Positions 15,507 to 23,392 of a stretch of 42,883 nt of DNA are shown here, piece after piece. The notes under the pieces are model-generated. The model had not been told where the DNA came from and searched no databases. It saw only the letters and a program-made list of their open reading frames with translations. Position 1 is the first letter of the stretch. Each line of letters begins with the position of its first letter. The stretch is taken from assembly GCA_002388665.1 (NCBI GenBank), contig DGMY01000076.1, positions 1-42,883 on the forward strand. The letters are read 5' to 3'. A program made the translations under genes and the position numbers. The DNA comes from Opitutia bacterium UBA4506. Lineage in GTDB: Bacteria > Verrucomicrobiota > Verrucomicrobiia > Opitutales > Puniceicoccaceae.

Positions 15507-17138
15507 TCATCGGCGGCGCCGAAGAGCAACCAAACCCAAAGAGACGAACCCGCTCAGAAGAGCAAAGCTGCCCGCTTCCGGAACTGCAGTCAGGTACCCG
15601 CTTCCGTCGAGGGAGGCTGCGCCGCCATTGAGCACGATCTGAGACAACTGGGAGCCGCTCAGTCCCGAACCATCAGTCCCGAACCGGATGCTATCCAGGC
15701 CTTCGTCAAAATTTGAAATCGTCAAGACAGCCGAGAGAGTCCAGCTCAAGGCGCTGCTATCGAGAAACACTAGGTCTGAATCGCCCGACCCGAGATCGAT
15801 AAAGGAGTCATTCGAGAGAAGCAACGTGCCCATCGTTTCAGCGAAACCATTCGTGGCGAGAGTTCCCCCGTCCAATACCAGATTGCTTACGTCATTCAGT
15901 CGCTCGGAGGCATCAATCGCGAGGACCCCTTCGGAAATCGTGGTTGTTCCGGAGTACGTATTCTCACCGCTAAGGGTCATCGTTCCCGTACCCACCTTGG
16001 TCACACCACCGGTCCCATAAATGATCCCTCCATAGTTGGTCGAAAGATCATTGCTACCGGTGGTCAGGGTTGCCGTCCCAAGATCTACATGGCCTTTCGT
16101 CGCGTTCCCGCCCGAAAGCGATCCAATCGAGTTGTCGTAGTCATTCAGATCCAAAATTCCATTCTTGTCATACGTCCCGGTTCCCATGATGACCTCGGAG
16201 TCGATCCCGAAAGCCGAATTGGACCCTGCCCGGAGGCGACCACTTGTTACTGAAGTCGTCCCCGTGTAGGTATTGTTTCCTGAAAGAGTAATCCGCGGGG
16301 AATCACCTTTATCGGTCACGCGGGCAATACCACCCGCACCACTGATATCACCGGCAATCGTCACGTAGGTATTCCAAGCAGTCGCCGCCAATCTCAGCGA
16401 GCCGCTGTTGATCAAAATATCCCGATTGGCATCGATCGTATAGGTCCCAGGAGTGAACTCCATGGTATTGTTCCCGTTCACAGTAATATTGTTGGTCGAA
16501 GAAACGGGTACTGCCCCCAAATTGTTGTCAGCACTGATCCGAAAATAACTGGTCGATACACCACCACTCAAAATCCAATTTCCGGTGAACGCACTGTTGT
16601 CTCCAGTTAGAGTCAGCCGTCCCTTCGAGCCCTCCTTTGTGATAGATCCGGACCCACTCAGATCCCCCGTCAATCGAATCTGCTTACTCGTGCTCCCGCT
16701 ACCCGTGGTGTCAAAGGTAGTATTACTGTTCACCACAACGTCTGACGAGATCGTTACGGTCGGCTGGCGCGATGAGCTCGGTGCTGTGATCGAAACAACG
16801 GCATTCCCCGAAGAGGTCTGCAGAATCAGGCTCCCACCCGTCCCAGACGCCACTTCCACCGAGCTGGAACCCGTCGTGGCTCCATTGTCCTCGAACAACA
16901 GTGACCCTACCGTGATGGCTTCATTCAGCTCAAGGGTTTGCGGGTTAGCGGAATCGATCGAAATGTTCGCCGTGGCATCTACGGCATTTGGGTAGGGGCT
17001 ACTACTCCAATTCGCGTCGTCATTCCAATCATAGGTACCAGCTGCGGACGGCACCCATGTCTGTGCCTCCAACGCTGACAATCCAAAAAAGCCCATCGGC
17101 AGGGCAAGTAGAAGCCGGGTATTCAATGTCTTTTTCAT
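15507..17138 (-). CDS. PEP-CTERM-type surface protein with several autotransporter-associated repeats
   Basis: A 543-residue paralogue of the downstream protein. ATG 17138 gives a signal peptide (MKKTLNTRLLLALPMGFFGLSALEAQ). The mature part has TYDWNDDANWSSSPYPN followed by about three repeat units built on LTLTGDNSAFTGNW, RITLSGNNTYTGTTSV and GTMTLSGENTYSGTTTI, the beta-strand repeat of autotransporter passengers. The tail again reads VPEAGSFALL plus hydrophobic helix plus RRRR. The protein would be a surface or matrix component whose role in the locus is unknown; adhesion or enzyme display is possible. The promoter region carries motif copy 3 with TTGTTT at 17205-17200 and TAATTT at 17181-17176, 18 bases apart, giving a predicted leader of roughly 30 bases. 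An upstream ATG at 17177 would lie inside that promoter and is rejected. Confidence 0.87.
   Translation of the reverse strand: MKKTLNTRLLLALPMGFFGLSALEAQTWVPSAAGTYDWNDDANWSSSPYPNAVDATANISIDSANPQTLELNEAITVGSLLFEDNGATTGSSSVEVASGTGGSLILQTSSGNAVVSITAPSSSRQPTVTISSDVVVNSNTTFDTTGSGSTSKQIRLTGDLSGSGSITKEGSKGRLTLTGDNSAFTGNWILSGGVSTSYFRISADNNLGAVPVSSTNNITVNGNNTMEFTPGTYTIDANRDILINSGSLRLAATAWNTYVTIAGDISGAGGIARVTDKGDSPRITLSGNNTYTGTTSVTSGRLRAGSNSAFGIDSEVIMGTGTYDKNGILDLNDYDNSIGSLSGGNATKGHVDLGTATLTTGSNDLSTNYGGIIYGTGGVTKVGTGTMTLSGENTYSGTTTISEGVLAIDASERLNDVSNLVLDGGTLATNGFAETMGTLLLSNDSFIDLGSGDSDLVFLDSSALSWTLSAVLTISNFDEGLDSIRFGTDGSGLSGSQLSQIVLNGGAASLDGSGYLTAVPEAGSFALLSGFVSLGLVALRRRR
15509..15735 (-). repeat. 227-bp near-identical repeat, copy B (sorting-signal region)
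   Basis: Partner of 14427-14653, with one visible base difference. Upstream codons of the two genes encode similar residues but differ freely in DNA, so the identity is confined to this block. Confidence 0.9.
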
Positions 17139-17175
17139 AGGGGTTGGGATAATCGGGGTTAAATGATTATTTAAC

Positions 17176-17230
17176 AAATTACCCCAAAAATGGTTGCGAA
17201 AACAAGCTACCCGTAACTTTATCAGTTAGG
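17176..17230 (-). promoter_or_regulatory. Regulon motif copy 3 with probable promoter
   Basis: On the minus strand CCTAACTGATAAAGT starts at 17230, TTG lies at 17205-17203, and a -10-like TAATTT lies at 17181-17176. In this copy the motif extends to TAACT-GATAA-AGTTA, a perfect 5-base dyad with a 5-base centre, which suggests a dimeric DNA-binding protein. It lies 77 bases ahead of the PEP-CTERM start (17138) and, on the other side, 62 bases ahead of the LacI gene at 17293. Confidence 0.85.
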
Positions 17231-17292
17231 GGATTGAGCGAATGGTGCCTCAAGAGTTCAGCATCATCCTCAGGAAACCAAGAAGCAGACGA

Positions 17293-18351
17293 ATGCATAC
17301 TCCCGAAAAACCTCGCATCAAAGACATCGCCAACAAACTGGGCATCTCCAGCATGAGTGTCTCCGTCGCTCTCCGCGACATGCCGGGAGTCTCGGAGAAG
17401 ACCCGTAACCGAGTAAAACAATGCGCCCGGGAAATGGGATATCAACCCGACCCAGCGCTCTCCGCTCTGGCCGATTACCGAAGGAGACAGCGACCTGGGA
17501 ACGCTTATTCGCAGATCGCCTACATCACAAACTACGAATTGGAGAGGGATTCGAACTGGGCATTTACTCAAGAATACCTGGTCGGAGCAAAGGAACGCGG
17601 CAAGGTATTCGGCTATGAAGTGGTTCCCTTTTGGCTTCGCGCCGATGGGATGAACCCGAAACAGGCCAGTTCCGTTTTATTCAACCGCGGTATCAAAGGC
17701 CTACTCATCGCTCCACTACCCGAAGAGTACGGGCGATTGGACATGACCTGGAAGTATTTTGTTTCAGTGGCGATCGGAACCTCTCTCGTCGATCCGGAAC
17801 TGGACCAGCTGACCTTTGACCACCACCGGGCAATGCAGCTCGCCGTACAAAAACTTCGCAATCGCGGTTATCGCCGAATCGGACTCGCCATGCTGCGCAA
17901 ACGCAGCGCACGATTGCTACACGAATCGTTGGACACCTTCCTCGGTGAACACTACCGCGACAAAGTTCTTGCGCCAATCCCTCCCCTCCTCCCCAAAAGC
18001 TACACTGCCGACCTGTTCTGGGATTGGTTCGACATCCAGAAGCCCGATGCGATCATAAGCGATTGTGCCGATGAAATCCTGGCGCTACTCAAAAGGCGCA
18101 ACATCAAGATCCCACAACAGTTGGGAGTGGCCAGTTATTGCCGCCTACCAATCCATGACCAGAGCGTGTCGGCGGTAACGCAAGACCTCCAAGCGATTGG
18201 TGCGGCCGCAGTCGACCGCCTGCATACAAATCTTCTGCGCAACTTGTACGGCACCCAGAACATGGCAACGAGCACGCTGATCCGTGGGACATGGGACGAA
18301 GGAAAAACACTGCGTAAACGCAAGCCGACGAGCCGAAACAAGACCGCGTAA
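17293..18351 (+). CDS. LacI-family transcriptional regulator 1
   Basis: A 352-residue LacI/GalR-type regulator. The N-terminal helix-turn-helix is RIKDIANKLGISSMSVSVALRD, then the hinge-like region GVSEKTRNRVKQCAREMGYQPDPALSALADYRR; the rest is a periplasmic-binding-protein-like sensor domain (FNRGIKGLLIAPL, KLRNRGYRRIGLAM, AAAVDRLHTNLLRN). I chose ATG 17293 over GTG 17242 because the start then matches the close paralogue at 41613 and leaves the motif outside the gene. The two paralogues share long stretches, including QIAYIT/VT, SS(V/I)LFNRGIKGLL and the C-terminal block. Both are transcribed away from a motif-bearing promoter region, so one or both are the prime candidates to bind the motif. 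A sugar effector is likely but unknown. Confidence 0.93.
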   Translation: MHTPEKPRIKDIANKLGISSMSVSVALRDMPGVSEKTRNRVKQCAREMGYQPDPALSALADYRRRQRPGNAYSQIAYITNYELERDSNWAFTQEYLVGAKERGKVFGYEVVPFWLRADGMNPKQASSVLFNRGIKGLLIAPLPEEYGRLDMTWKYFVSVAIGTSLVDPELDQLTFDHHRAMQLAVQKLRNRGYRRIGLAMLRKRSARLLHESLDTFLGEHYRDKVLAPIPPLLPKSYTADLFWDWFDIQKPDAIISDCADEILALLKRRNIKIPQQLGVASYCRLPIHDQSVSAVTQDLQAIGAAAVDRLHTNLLRNLYGTQNMATSTLIRGTWDEGKTLRKRKPTSRNKTA

Positions 18352-18729
18352 AACACGCAGGGCCGTCAAACGGTTCCGCAAATTCCACCCGTCCCGACGA
18401 CACCCTTCCGATGAGGCATCAAGACTCGCTCACAAGAAGGGTATGGGAGGTCTGGGCAACCCTAATTGATAAAGTATAGAGAACCTTGTGATGAGGCTCC
18501 GATTTCATGGAAGATGGGATCCAGGTCAAACGGCTCACCTGTGGACGGTGAGCGGCACGTTGGATCTGCCACGTTCCTCCCACCCCGCTTGCGTCCAACC
18601 ACATTCCGATCGAACCGACATAGGAGAAGGCTGGAGTTTTCGCACCACTCCGACCGATCCAATCGACATTACCTCTAACAGAATCGCAGCGTCGCTGCCC
18701 TTCACCCCCCCTACAAGCCACACACTAGC
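18352..18729. other. Intergenic region upstream of the deacetylase genes
   Basis: About 380 bases between the LacI gene and the first deacetylase. It contains regulon motif copy 4 at 18461-18488. Short open frames on both strands look like chance frames, and I see no other feature. Confidence 0.6.
18461..18488 (+). promoter_or_regulatory. Regulon motif copy 4 (upstream of the deacetylase unit)
   Basis: CCTAATTGATAAAGT, one mismatch to the consensus, followed after 10 bases by TTG at 18486-18488. A weak -10-like GAAGAT lies at 18510-18515. The site is 241 bases before the first deacetylase start, so the leader would be long. Confidence 0.75.
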
Positions 18730-19770
18730 ATGAACCCGACAGGATCCCCTCTTCGACATCTCCTCGCCGCAACCCTCCTTCTCCTCTTCGCAGGTTCTCT
18801 CACCCCCCTCCGGGCGGCAGATGAAATCGGGAGCACTCAGGTCGCGCCATGGAAGGACAATCGCACCGCCGCTTTCCTGTTGATGTTCGACGATGGATGG
18901 CCGGGGCAACTGATGGTCGCGATTCCCGAACTGCAAAAGCGCGACCTCACCGCCACTTTCTACATGGTTCCCCTGAAGGGTGAATACAAAGTACATGCCG
19001 ACAAGTGGGCGGAAGCCATCAAAGGTGGGAACATCATCTACGGCAACCACACCATGACTCATCAGGGCGTGCGCGACTACGAACACGCGCAGACCGAGAT
19101 CGTCGAGTGCACCCGCATCATCCGGGAGGAGTTGCAACCCATTCCCGGCAAACCCAACCGCCTCGTCTCCTTTGCCAAGCCCGGAGTACCCAAGGGCAAA
19201 TGGACGCTACCGAAAGAAGACTACGAACGCGTTCTGGCGGAGGACAACATGATCAAGCGCCCGACTTTCCGGGATCACGGTGCCGTCTATCACTTACAGG
19301 AGCTCAATGAGATGACGGCTCTCGCCGACGAGGCCATCGCAACCCAGGGGACCGAGTATCTGATCCTCCACGGTGTCGAACGAATTGGCTCAAAGTGGCA
19401 GGATTTCTGGGCCCTCAAACAGGAAATATTCCTGCCTCTCCTCGACTATCTCGCCGAAAAGCAAGCAACGAACGAACTCTGGGTCACGGATCACATTTCC
19501 TGGCATCAGTACAAGACCGAACGCGAGGCCGCTTCGATCTCTGTTCTCCAGGCGGACGAAGAATCCATCGAATTGGAACTCTCCGCTTCCGTCGACCCGG
19601 TCCTCTACGACTACCCTCTCACCCTCATCACCCAGGTTCCCAATGCGTGGACGGAGTGTCGTATCATTCAGGGCGAAGTGATTTCGCAGGCCACCCCGTC
19701 CGATGGCAAACTCACCTACGACGCCTTTCCCAACGGTCCCGCCGTACAAATTCTTCCCATAACCCGATAG
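18730..19770 (+). CDS. Secreted polysaccharide deacetylase-like protein (CE4/NodB type), first of a pair
   Basis: A 346-residue exported protein with a signal peptide (...HLLAATLLLLFAGSLTPLRAA). The NodB-type motifs are visible: TAAFLLMFDDGW carries the Asp-Asp of motif 1, and IIYGNHTMTHQG carries the H...H metal ligands of motif 2, near residues 50 and 110. CE4 enzymes remove N- or O-acetyl groups from polysaccharides, including acetyl-xylan, using a divalent metal. The last ~85 residues form a beta-rich extension with unknown role. It is followed after 10 bases by a second, longer deacetylase gene, suggesting translation from one transcript under motif copy 4. Whether the substrate is xylan, peptidoglycan or another glycan is not shown; the neighbours favour a plant-type hemicellulose. 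Confidence 0.85.
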   Translation: MNPTGSPLRHLLAATLLLLFAGSLTPLRAADEIGSTQVAPWKDNRTAAFLLMFDDGWPGQLMVAIPELQKRDLTATFYMVPLKGEYKVHADKWAEAIKGGNIIYGNHTMTHQGVRDYEHAQTEIVECTRIIREELQPIPGKPNRLVSFAKPGVPKGKWTLPKEDYERVLAEDNMIKRPTFRDHGAVYHLQELNEMTALADEAIATQGTEYLILHGVERIGSKWQDFWALKQEIFLPLLDYLAEKQATNELWVTDHISWHQYKTEREAASISVLQADEESIELELSASVDPVLYDYPLTLITQVPNAWTECRIIQGEVISQATPSDGKLTYDAFPNGPAVQILPITR

Positions 19771-19780
19771 AACAACACTC

Positions 19781-21577
19781 GTGAAAACCCCATTCTATTC
19801 CCTCCTACTGTTCCTCACTTGCGCACTCCCGTTCGCCTCCGCCCAGGCCCCCGCACTGGTGGAGGGACAAATCGTTTTGGAGGCCGAACAGTCCACGGGA
19901 GGAAAGATCCTCCGTTATGATTCCGGCAACGTGAAAGGAGTCACCCTCGACCGATCCTGTGAAGCGAACTTCGAGAAGGTACGCGATGCGAGAATCGAAT
20001 GGACCCCCGAAGAACCCCTGCCCCCGGGGTGGTGGCACGGAGTCATCGAAAGCAAGCACAAGCAAAGTTACTCCAATCGTGAGCTCAGTGTCGTCATGGC
20101 TGGTGGACTCAATCCTTCCGTCTACGTTTATGCGAATTACGTTTGGGTGGAAAACGGAGAACCGCAGCGCTTCGAGTTCTGGATCTATACCTCGACACCT
20201 ACCAGCAGCGTGCAAATCAAACCCAAGGGCGACCTCTGGCGCTGGAACAACACCTGGCCCATAAGCCGCATCACACTGAAACAGGTTTCACCCACCGAAC
20301 TGGATGCGAGCAAAGCATTGACGCTGGAGCTACCCGTATCGGAAGACGGAACGGTTCAACTGCCTTTTCCCCTACCGACGGGCAACTGGACTCTCGCTGG
20401 CTATACCGGCAAACCGGGCCAAGCACTGGTCGAGGGTACTGAAGGACTGCCCATTGAACTCTCCTTCAAACTGGATCGCTGGAAAAAACGGAGGGTCTAT
20501 TCGGCTCCGTTTCACATCCGAACCCCACTAAATCGCGTCGAAATCCTTACCAAAGACCTCTTTCCCTCCGTCCTCCTCAAACACAAAGCCACACGCAACC
20601 GCATCCAAGAGATCCCCGGCGAACTCATGACCACCGTCGATCCCAGCCGTTTAGAAATAGGCAAACTCGAATTATTCGGTAATACGCTATCGGATACACC
20701 ACCGACATTCCCTCGCGTGCCCTACGGAAAGAAAAAGGTAGTCCTCACTTCCTGGGACGACGGAAAACCTCAGGATCTACGCTGCGCCGAGATTCTAATC
20801 AAACACGGGTATGCCCCAACGTTTCTCCTCAATGGCAACTCACCCGCCCTCCAATTCATGGACCAATTGGAAGCTATGGGCGCAGAGATCGGCTCACATG
20901 CCTACTACCATACGGCACTCGGCACTCTAACCCCCGAAGCCGCTCTCAACAACGTAACCTCCATGCGTCTCTTGCTCGAGAACGAGCTCGGCCACCCGGT
21001 CATCTCCTTCTCCTACCCCAACGGTTACTCCCCTTCACAGGATGAGGAGGGCGACTACGTCCTGCGTTCGGTCCGCGGCGCGGGATACTGGGTCGCCCGC
21101 ACCCAACTCACCCGGGAGCAAACGATCGAAGAAGTCGAGGAACCGCTGATGATGCGCTCAATCGGTCTGTGGGGTAGCGGAAACAAAGCCTTGGTCGCCG
21201 CCTGGCCCCGTTTTCTCAAAGAGGAGGGAGGCGTGTTCTACCTCAAAGGACATAGTTGGCAGATCGGCCAAAGCGATAAACAATGGCAGAAGTTTGACGA
21301 CTTTGTCGCCCAGTTCGCCGGTGTCCCCGACGCTTGGTACCCCACCACGGGCGAGTTTTCACTGTGGCTTTGGGCGAAAGAGAATATTGATCTCAACGTC
21401 GTCTCCAGCAGCGGGAATACCATGACCATCGAGCTGGAACGGCCATGGCTTCATCCTTGGCTCGCCGAACGTTGTCCGATCAGTCTCGGCGTTCCAGAGG
21501 GAGTTACCACCGCGCGCTGGCAAGGCCGCGAAATCCCTGTAACCGATGGCCGCGTCGACCTGGTATGGCCCCAGTGA
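19781..21577 (+). CDS. Secreted multidomain polysaccharide deacetylase (CE4/NodB type), second of a pair
   Basis: A 598-residue exported protein that starts with GTG 19781, ten bases after the previous stop. The signal peptide (MKTPFYSLLLFLTCALPFASA) leads into a beta-sandwich of ~150 residues (VEGQIVLEAEQSTGGKIL...), which resembles carbohydrate-binding modules, and a second beta-rich part. The NodB domain begins near residue 320: VVLTSWDDGK (motif 1 Asp-Asp), IGSHAYYHTALG (H...H metal ligands) and ISFSYPNGY (motif 3). The C-terminal ~60 residues are again beta-rich. It probably de-acetylates the same polymer as its upstream neighbour, the added binding domain helping on an insoluble substrate. 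It is not a recent duplicate: outside the motifs the two are dissimilar. Confidence 0.87.
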   Translation: MKTPFYSLLLFLTCALPFASAQAPALVEGQIVLEAEQSTGGKILRYDSGNVKGVTLDRSCEANFEKVRDARIEWTPEEPLPPGWWHGVIESKHKQSYSNRELSVVMAGGLNPSVYVYANYVWVENGEPQRFEFWIYTSTPTSSVQIKPKGDLWRWNNTWPISRITLKQVSPTELDASKALTLELPVSEDGTVQLPFPLPTGNWTLAGYTGKPGQALVEGTEGLPIELSFKLDRWKKRRVYSAPFHIRTPLNRVEILTKDLFPSVLLKHKATRNRIQEIPGELMTTVDPSRLEIGKLELFGNTLSDTPPTFPRVPYGKKKVVLTSWDDGKPQDLRCAEILIKHGYAPTFLLNGNSPALQFMDQLEAMGAEIGSHAYYHTALGTLTPEAALNNVTSMRLLLENELGHPVISFSYPNGYSPSQDEEGDYVLRSVRGAGYWVARTQLTREQTIEEVEEPLMMRSIGLWGSGNKALVAAWPRFLKEEGGVFYLKGHSWQIGQSDKQWQKFDDFVAQFAGVPDAWYPTTGEFSLWLWAKENIDLNVVSSSGNTMTIELERPWLHPWLAERCPISLGVPEGVTTARWQGREIPVTDGRVDLVWPQ

Positions 21578-21629
21578 TTCGCATTGCGCCTCTCTAACGA
21601 TAGATTACCTTCCTACTAATTCGCACCCT

Positions 21630-22490
21630 ATGGCAGACCTCCTAACGCCCGAACAAACCGACTCCATCCTGGACCTTCAAGGTCATGATCCCTGCCCGGG
21701 AGTAGAGATCGAGTTCAACCGACAAATGGGCTCCATCCCCAACGGCCCGGAACTTCGGGCAGTCATTTTCCGCCCCGATAAGCGGGTGGCGACAGCGGCA
21801 CCTGCACTACTCGCCTTTCATGGCGGCGGTTGGGTCAGTGGTAGGCCTGAAGGATGCGGAGCCATTGCAAAAACGTTATCAGCTTCGCTGGGCATCGTCA
21901 CCATTGCAGTGTCCTACCGACTCGCCGAAGCCAAACGCCCGAGTTATCCATACGTTTTGGAGGAAGCTTCTCACGCATGGCAGTGGGTGCAAACACAGGC
22001 AACGGAACTGGGGGTTGATCCTCAGCGCATCGCTGTCTCCGGAGAGTCAGCAGGGGTCTTCCAGGCCACCCATCTAGCGATCAACAGCCCCTTGGTCTCA
22101 TTCAAAACGAGTGCCCGTCCCGCGGCCCTACTCGCCCAATGGGGTCCGTTGGACTTCGTAGCTCGCTGGTTCGACAAACAGGAAAACCCTGGAGCTGAAC
22201 TTTCGTTACTCGGTTGCGAATACAAACAGAATCCTGCCCTCTATCATCACTCCTCCCCAATCACCTACGCGTCGGGTCCGCTACCACCCGCACTGTTCAT
22301 CTACGGGCGCCAGGACCGTACGGTCCACGCACGCCAAGGTCAGATCGGTCATGCCGCATGGCAGGCAGCCGGTGCCCACAGTGAGCTCAAGATCGTCGAT
22401 AATATCGGGCACGGCACCGAAGGAGACAATCGAGCCCAACGCTGGGAATTCCTCAGAACCGCAGTCGATTTTTTCGAAGCGCGACTCTAG
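21630..22490 (+). CDS. Alpha/beta-hydrolase (HSL/carboxylesterase type), candidate sugar esterase
   Basis: A 286-residue alpha/beta-hydrolase of the hormone-sensitive-lipase type. LAFHGGGWVSG gives the oxyanion loop, VSGESAGV the nucleophile elbow, FIYGRQDRTV the acid and NIGHGT the His. I chose ATG 21630; an upstream ATG would overlap the end of the deacetylase gene and add 28 poorly fitting residues. The missing signal peptide suggests cytoplasmic action on imported esters. Its place behind two deacetylases and near a xylanase suits an acetyl or feruloyl esterase working on side chains, but the family also contains general esterases. It begins 52 bases after the deacetylase stop, so it may belong to that transcript. 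Confidence 0.85.
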   Translation: MADLLTPEQTDSILDLQGHDPCPGVEIEFNRQMGSIPNGPELRAVIFRPDKRVATAAPALLAFHGGGWVSGRPEGCGAIAKTLSASLGIVTIAVSYRLAEAKRPSYPYVLEEASHAWQWVQTQATELGVDPQRIAVSGESAGVFQATHLAINSPLVSFKTSARPAALLAQWGPLDFVARWFDKQENPGAELSLLGCEYKQNPALYHHSSPITYASGPLPPALFIYGRQDRTVHARQGQIGHAAWQAAGAHSELKIVDNIGHGTEGDNRAQRWEFLRTAVDFFEARL

Positions 22491-22598
22491 CCGCACCCAA
22501 ACTGAGTGCAGGCATTCCTATAGAGCGGGCGTGCAAGCACGGAAACGCATCTGCACTACCAAACCAGATGCCGCACGCCCCCGGTCTCATTGCGATCG

Positions 22599-23315
22599 CT
22601 ACCGGCGACGGACCATGGCGAAGCCGAGCATAGACAGTCCAGCCAGTAACCCGAAAGTCCCAGGCTCAGGAACGGCGATCAGTTCAACCGCATTGAGGTG
22701 GGCCGTGTCTGATCCAGTGATAGGAATGGTGACTGCAAGTTTTCCAGAGCCATCCGTATTCAATCCCGAAAAGGAATAAATATTTGTATTGTTTTCCGGA
22801 TCAATCGAGACCATTGCCTGCCCGTCTCCGATATCCCAGGTAAGCGAAGGCCTTCCGAATCCAGTGGGTACCCGGCTGATAAACGAGAGCGTGTAGCTCA
22901 GGCTGTCGTCCAGTCCGCTAAATGTGAACGAATTGACCCCGTCTTCGTTGCTAAAATATGCCAGATCCTGATAGGCGGTTTCCGGAATGACGCCGCTCCC
23001 AACAAATCCCGGTGAGGAGAAATTGCCCGGATCGGTCACATCATCAATTCCTCCGATTCCCACTTTCCCGGATCCAAGGCTTGCCAGAGCCAGCCCCACG
23101 CCGGTTGAGGCCCCATCAGAGAAACGAATGGCATCCGTTACAGGAGTAACTGAACTTGAGGATGCGGGACCGGACAAGTTATTCCAATTGCCTCCAGTCG
23201 TGGAATCGGAAGATCCAACATCAAATACCAGCACGTCTCCATTGACGATCGCAGCAGAGGCAGGGATAGATACAGCCATGGAAGCAAGGGTAAGGGGGAG
23301 TAGATACGCTTTCAT
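22599..23315 (-). CDS. PEP-CTERM protein divergent from a LacI regulator
   Basis: A 238-residue exported protein. ATG 23315 gives a signal peptide (MKAYLLPLTLASMAVSIPASAA). The mature domain is a beta-rich single domain (VLVFDVGSSDSTTGGNWNN..., LTWDIGDGQAMVSIDPENN), of the sort seen in many Verrucomicrobiota PEP-CTERM proteins and possibly carbohydrate-binding. The tail reads VPEPGTFGLLAG, hydrophobic helix, then RRR at the end, so it is a classical exosortase substrate. It is divergent from the LacI gene at 23393 and separated from it by 77 bases containing an inverted repeat. It carries no copy of the regulon motif, so it is probably controlled separately by its neighbour. Confidence 0.85.
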   Translation of the reverse strand: MKAYLLPLTLASMAVSIPASAAIVNGDVLVFDVGSSDSTTGGNWNNLSGPASSSSVTPVTDAIRFSDGASTGVGLALASLGSGKVGIGGIDDVTDPGNFSSPGFVGSGVIPETAYQDLAYFSNEDGVNSFTFSGLDDSLSYTLSFISRVPTGFGRPSLTWDIGDGQAMVSIDPENNTNIYSFSGLNTDGSGKLAVTIPITGSDTAHLNAVELIAVPEPGTFGLLAGLSMLGFAMVRRR

Positions 23316-23337
23316 GCTACCAGACTCGCTGACACGA

Positions 23338-23378
23338 AACCGAAATTCAAGGCTTTCAGAGCGCAACCAGTTTCGGTT
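23338..23378. promoter_or_regulatory. Inverted repeat in the divergent PEP-CTERM/LacI intergenic region, candidate operator
   Basis: AACCGAAA (23338-23345) and TTTCGGTT (23371-23378) are perfect 8-base inverted copies, 33 bases centre to centre, about three helical turns. Such spacing would suit a regulator binding two half-sites on one face of the DNA. The sequence differs from the CCTAACTGATAAAGT motif. Confidence 0.5.
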
Positions 23379-23392
23379 ACATTCTATCGAGT

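Noticed and set aside
17242..17292. Upstream GTG start for LacI regulator 1
   Set aside because: It would add 17 residues absent from the paralogue and place the start only 12 bases from the regulon motif. ATG 17293 fits the family better.
20641..20700. GATAAA-like strings inside coding sequence (for example at about 4847, 24870 and 27420)
   Set aside because: They match only the centre of the regulon motif, lack the TAACT half and the spaced TTG, and lie within genes.
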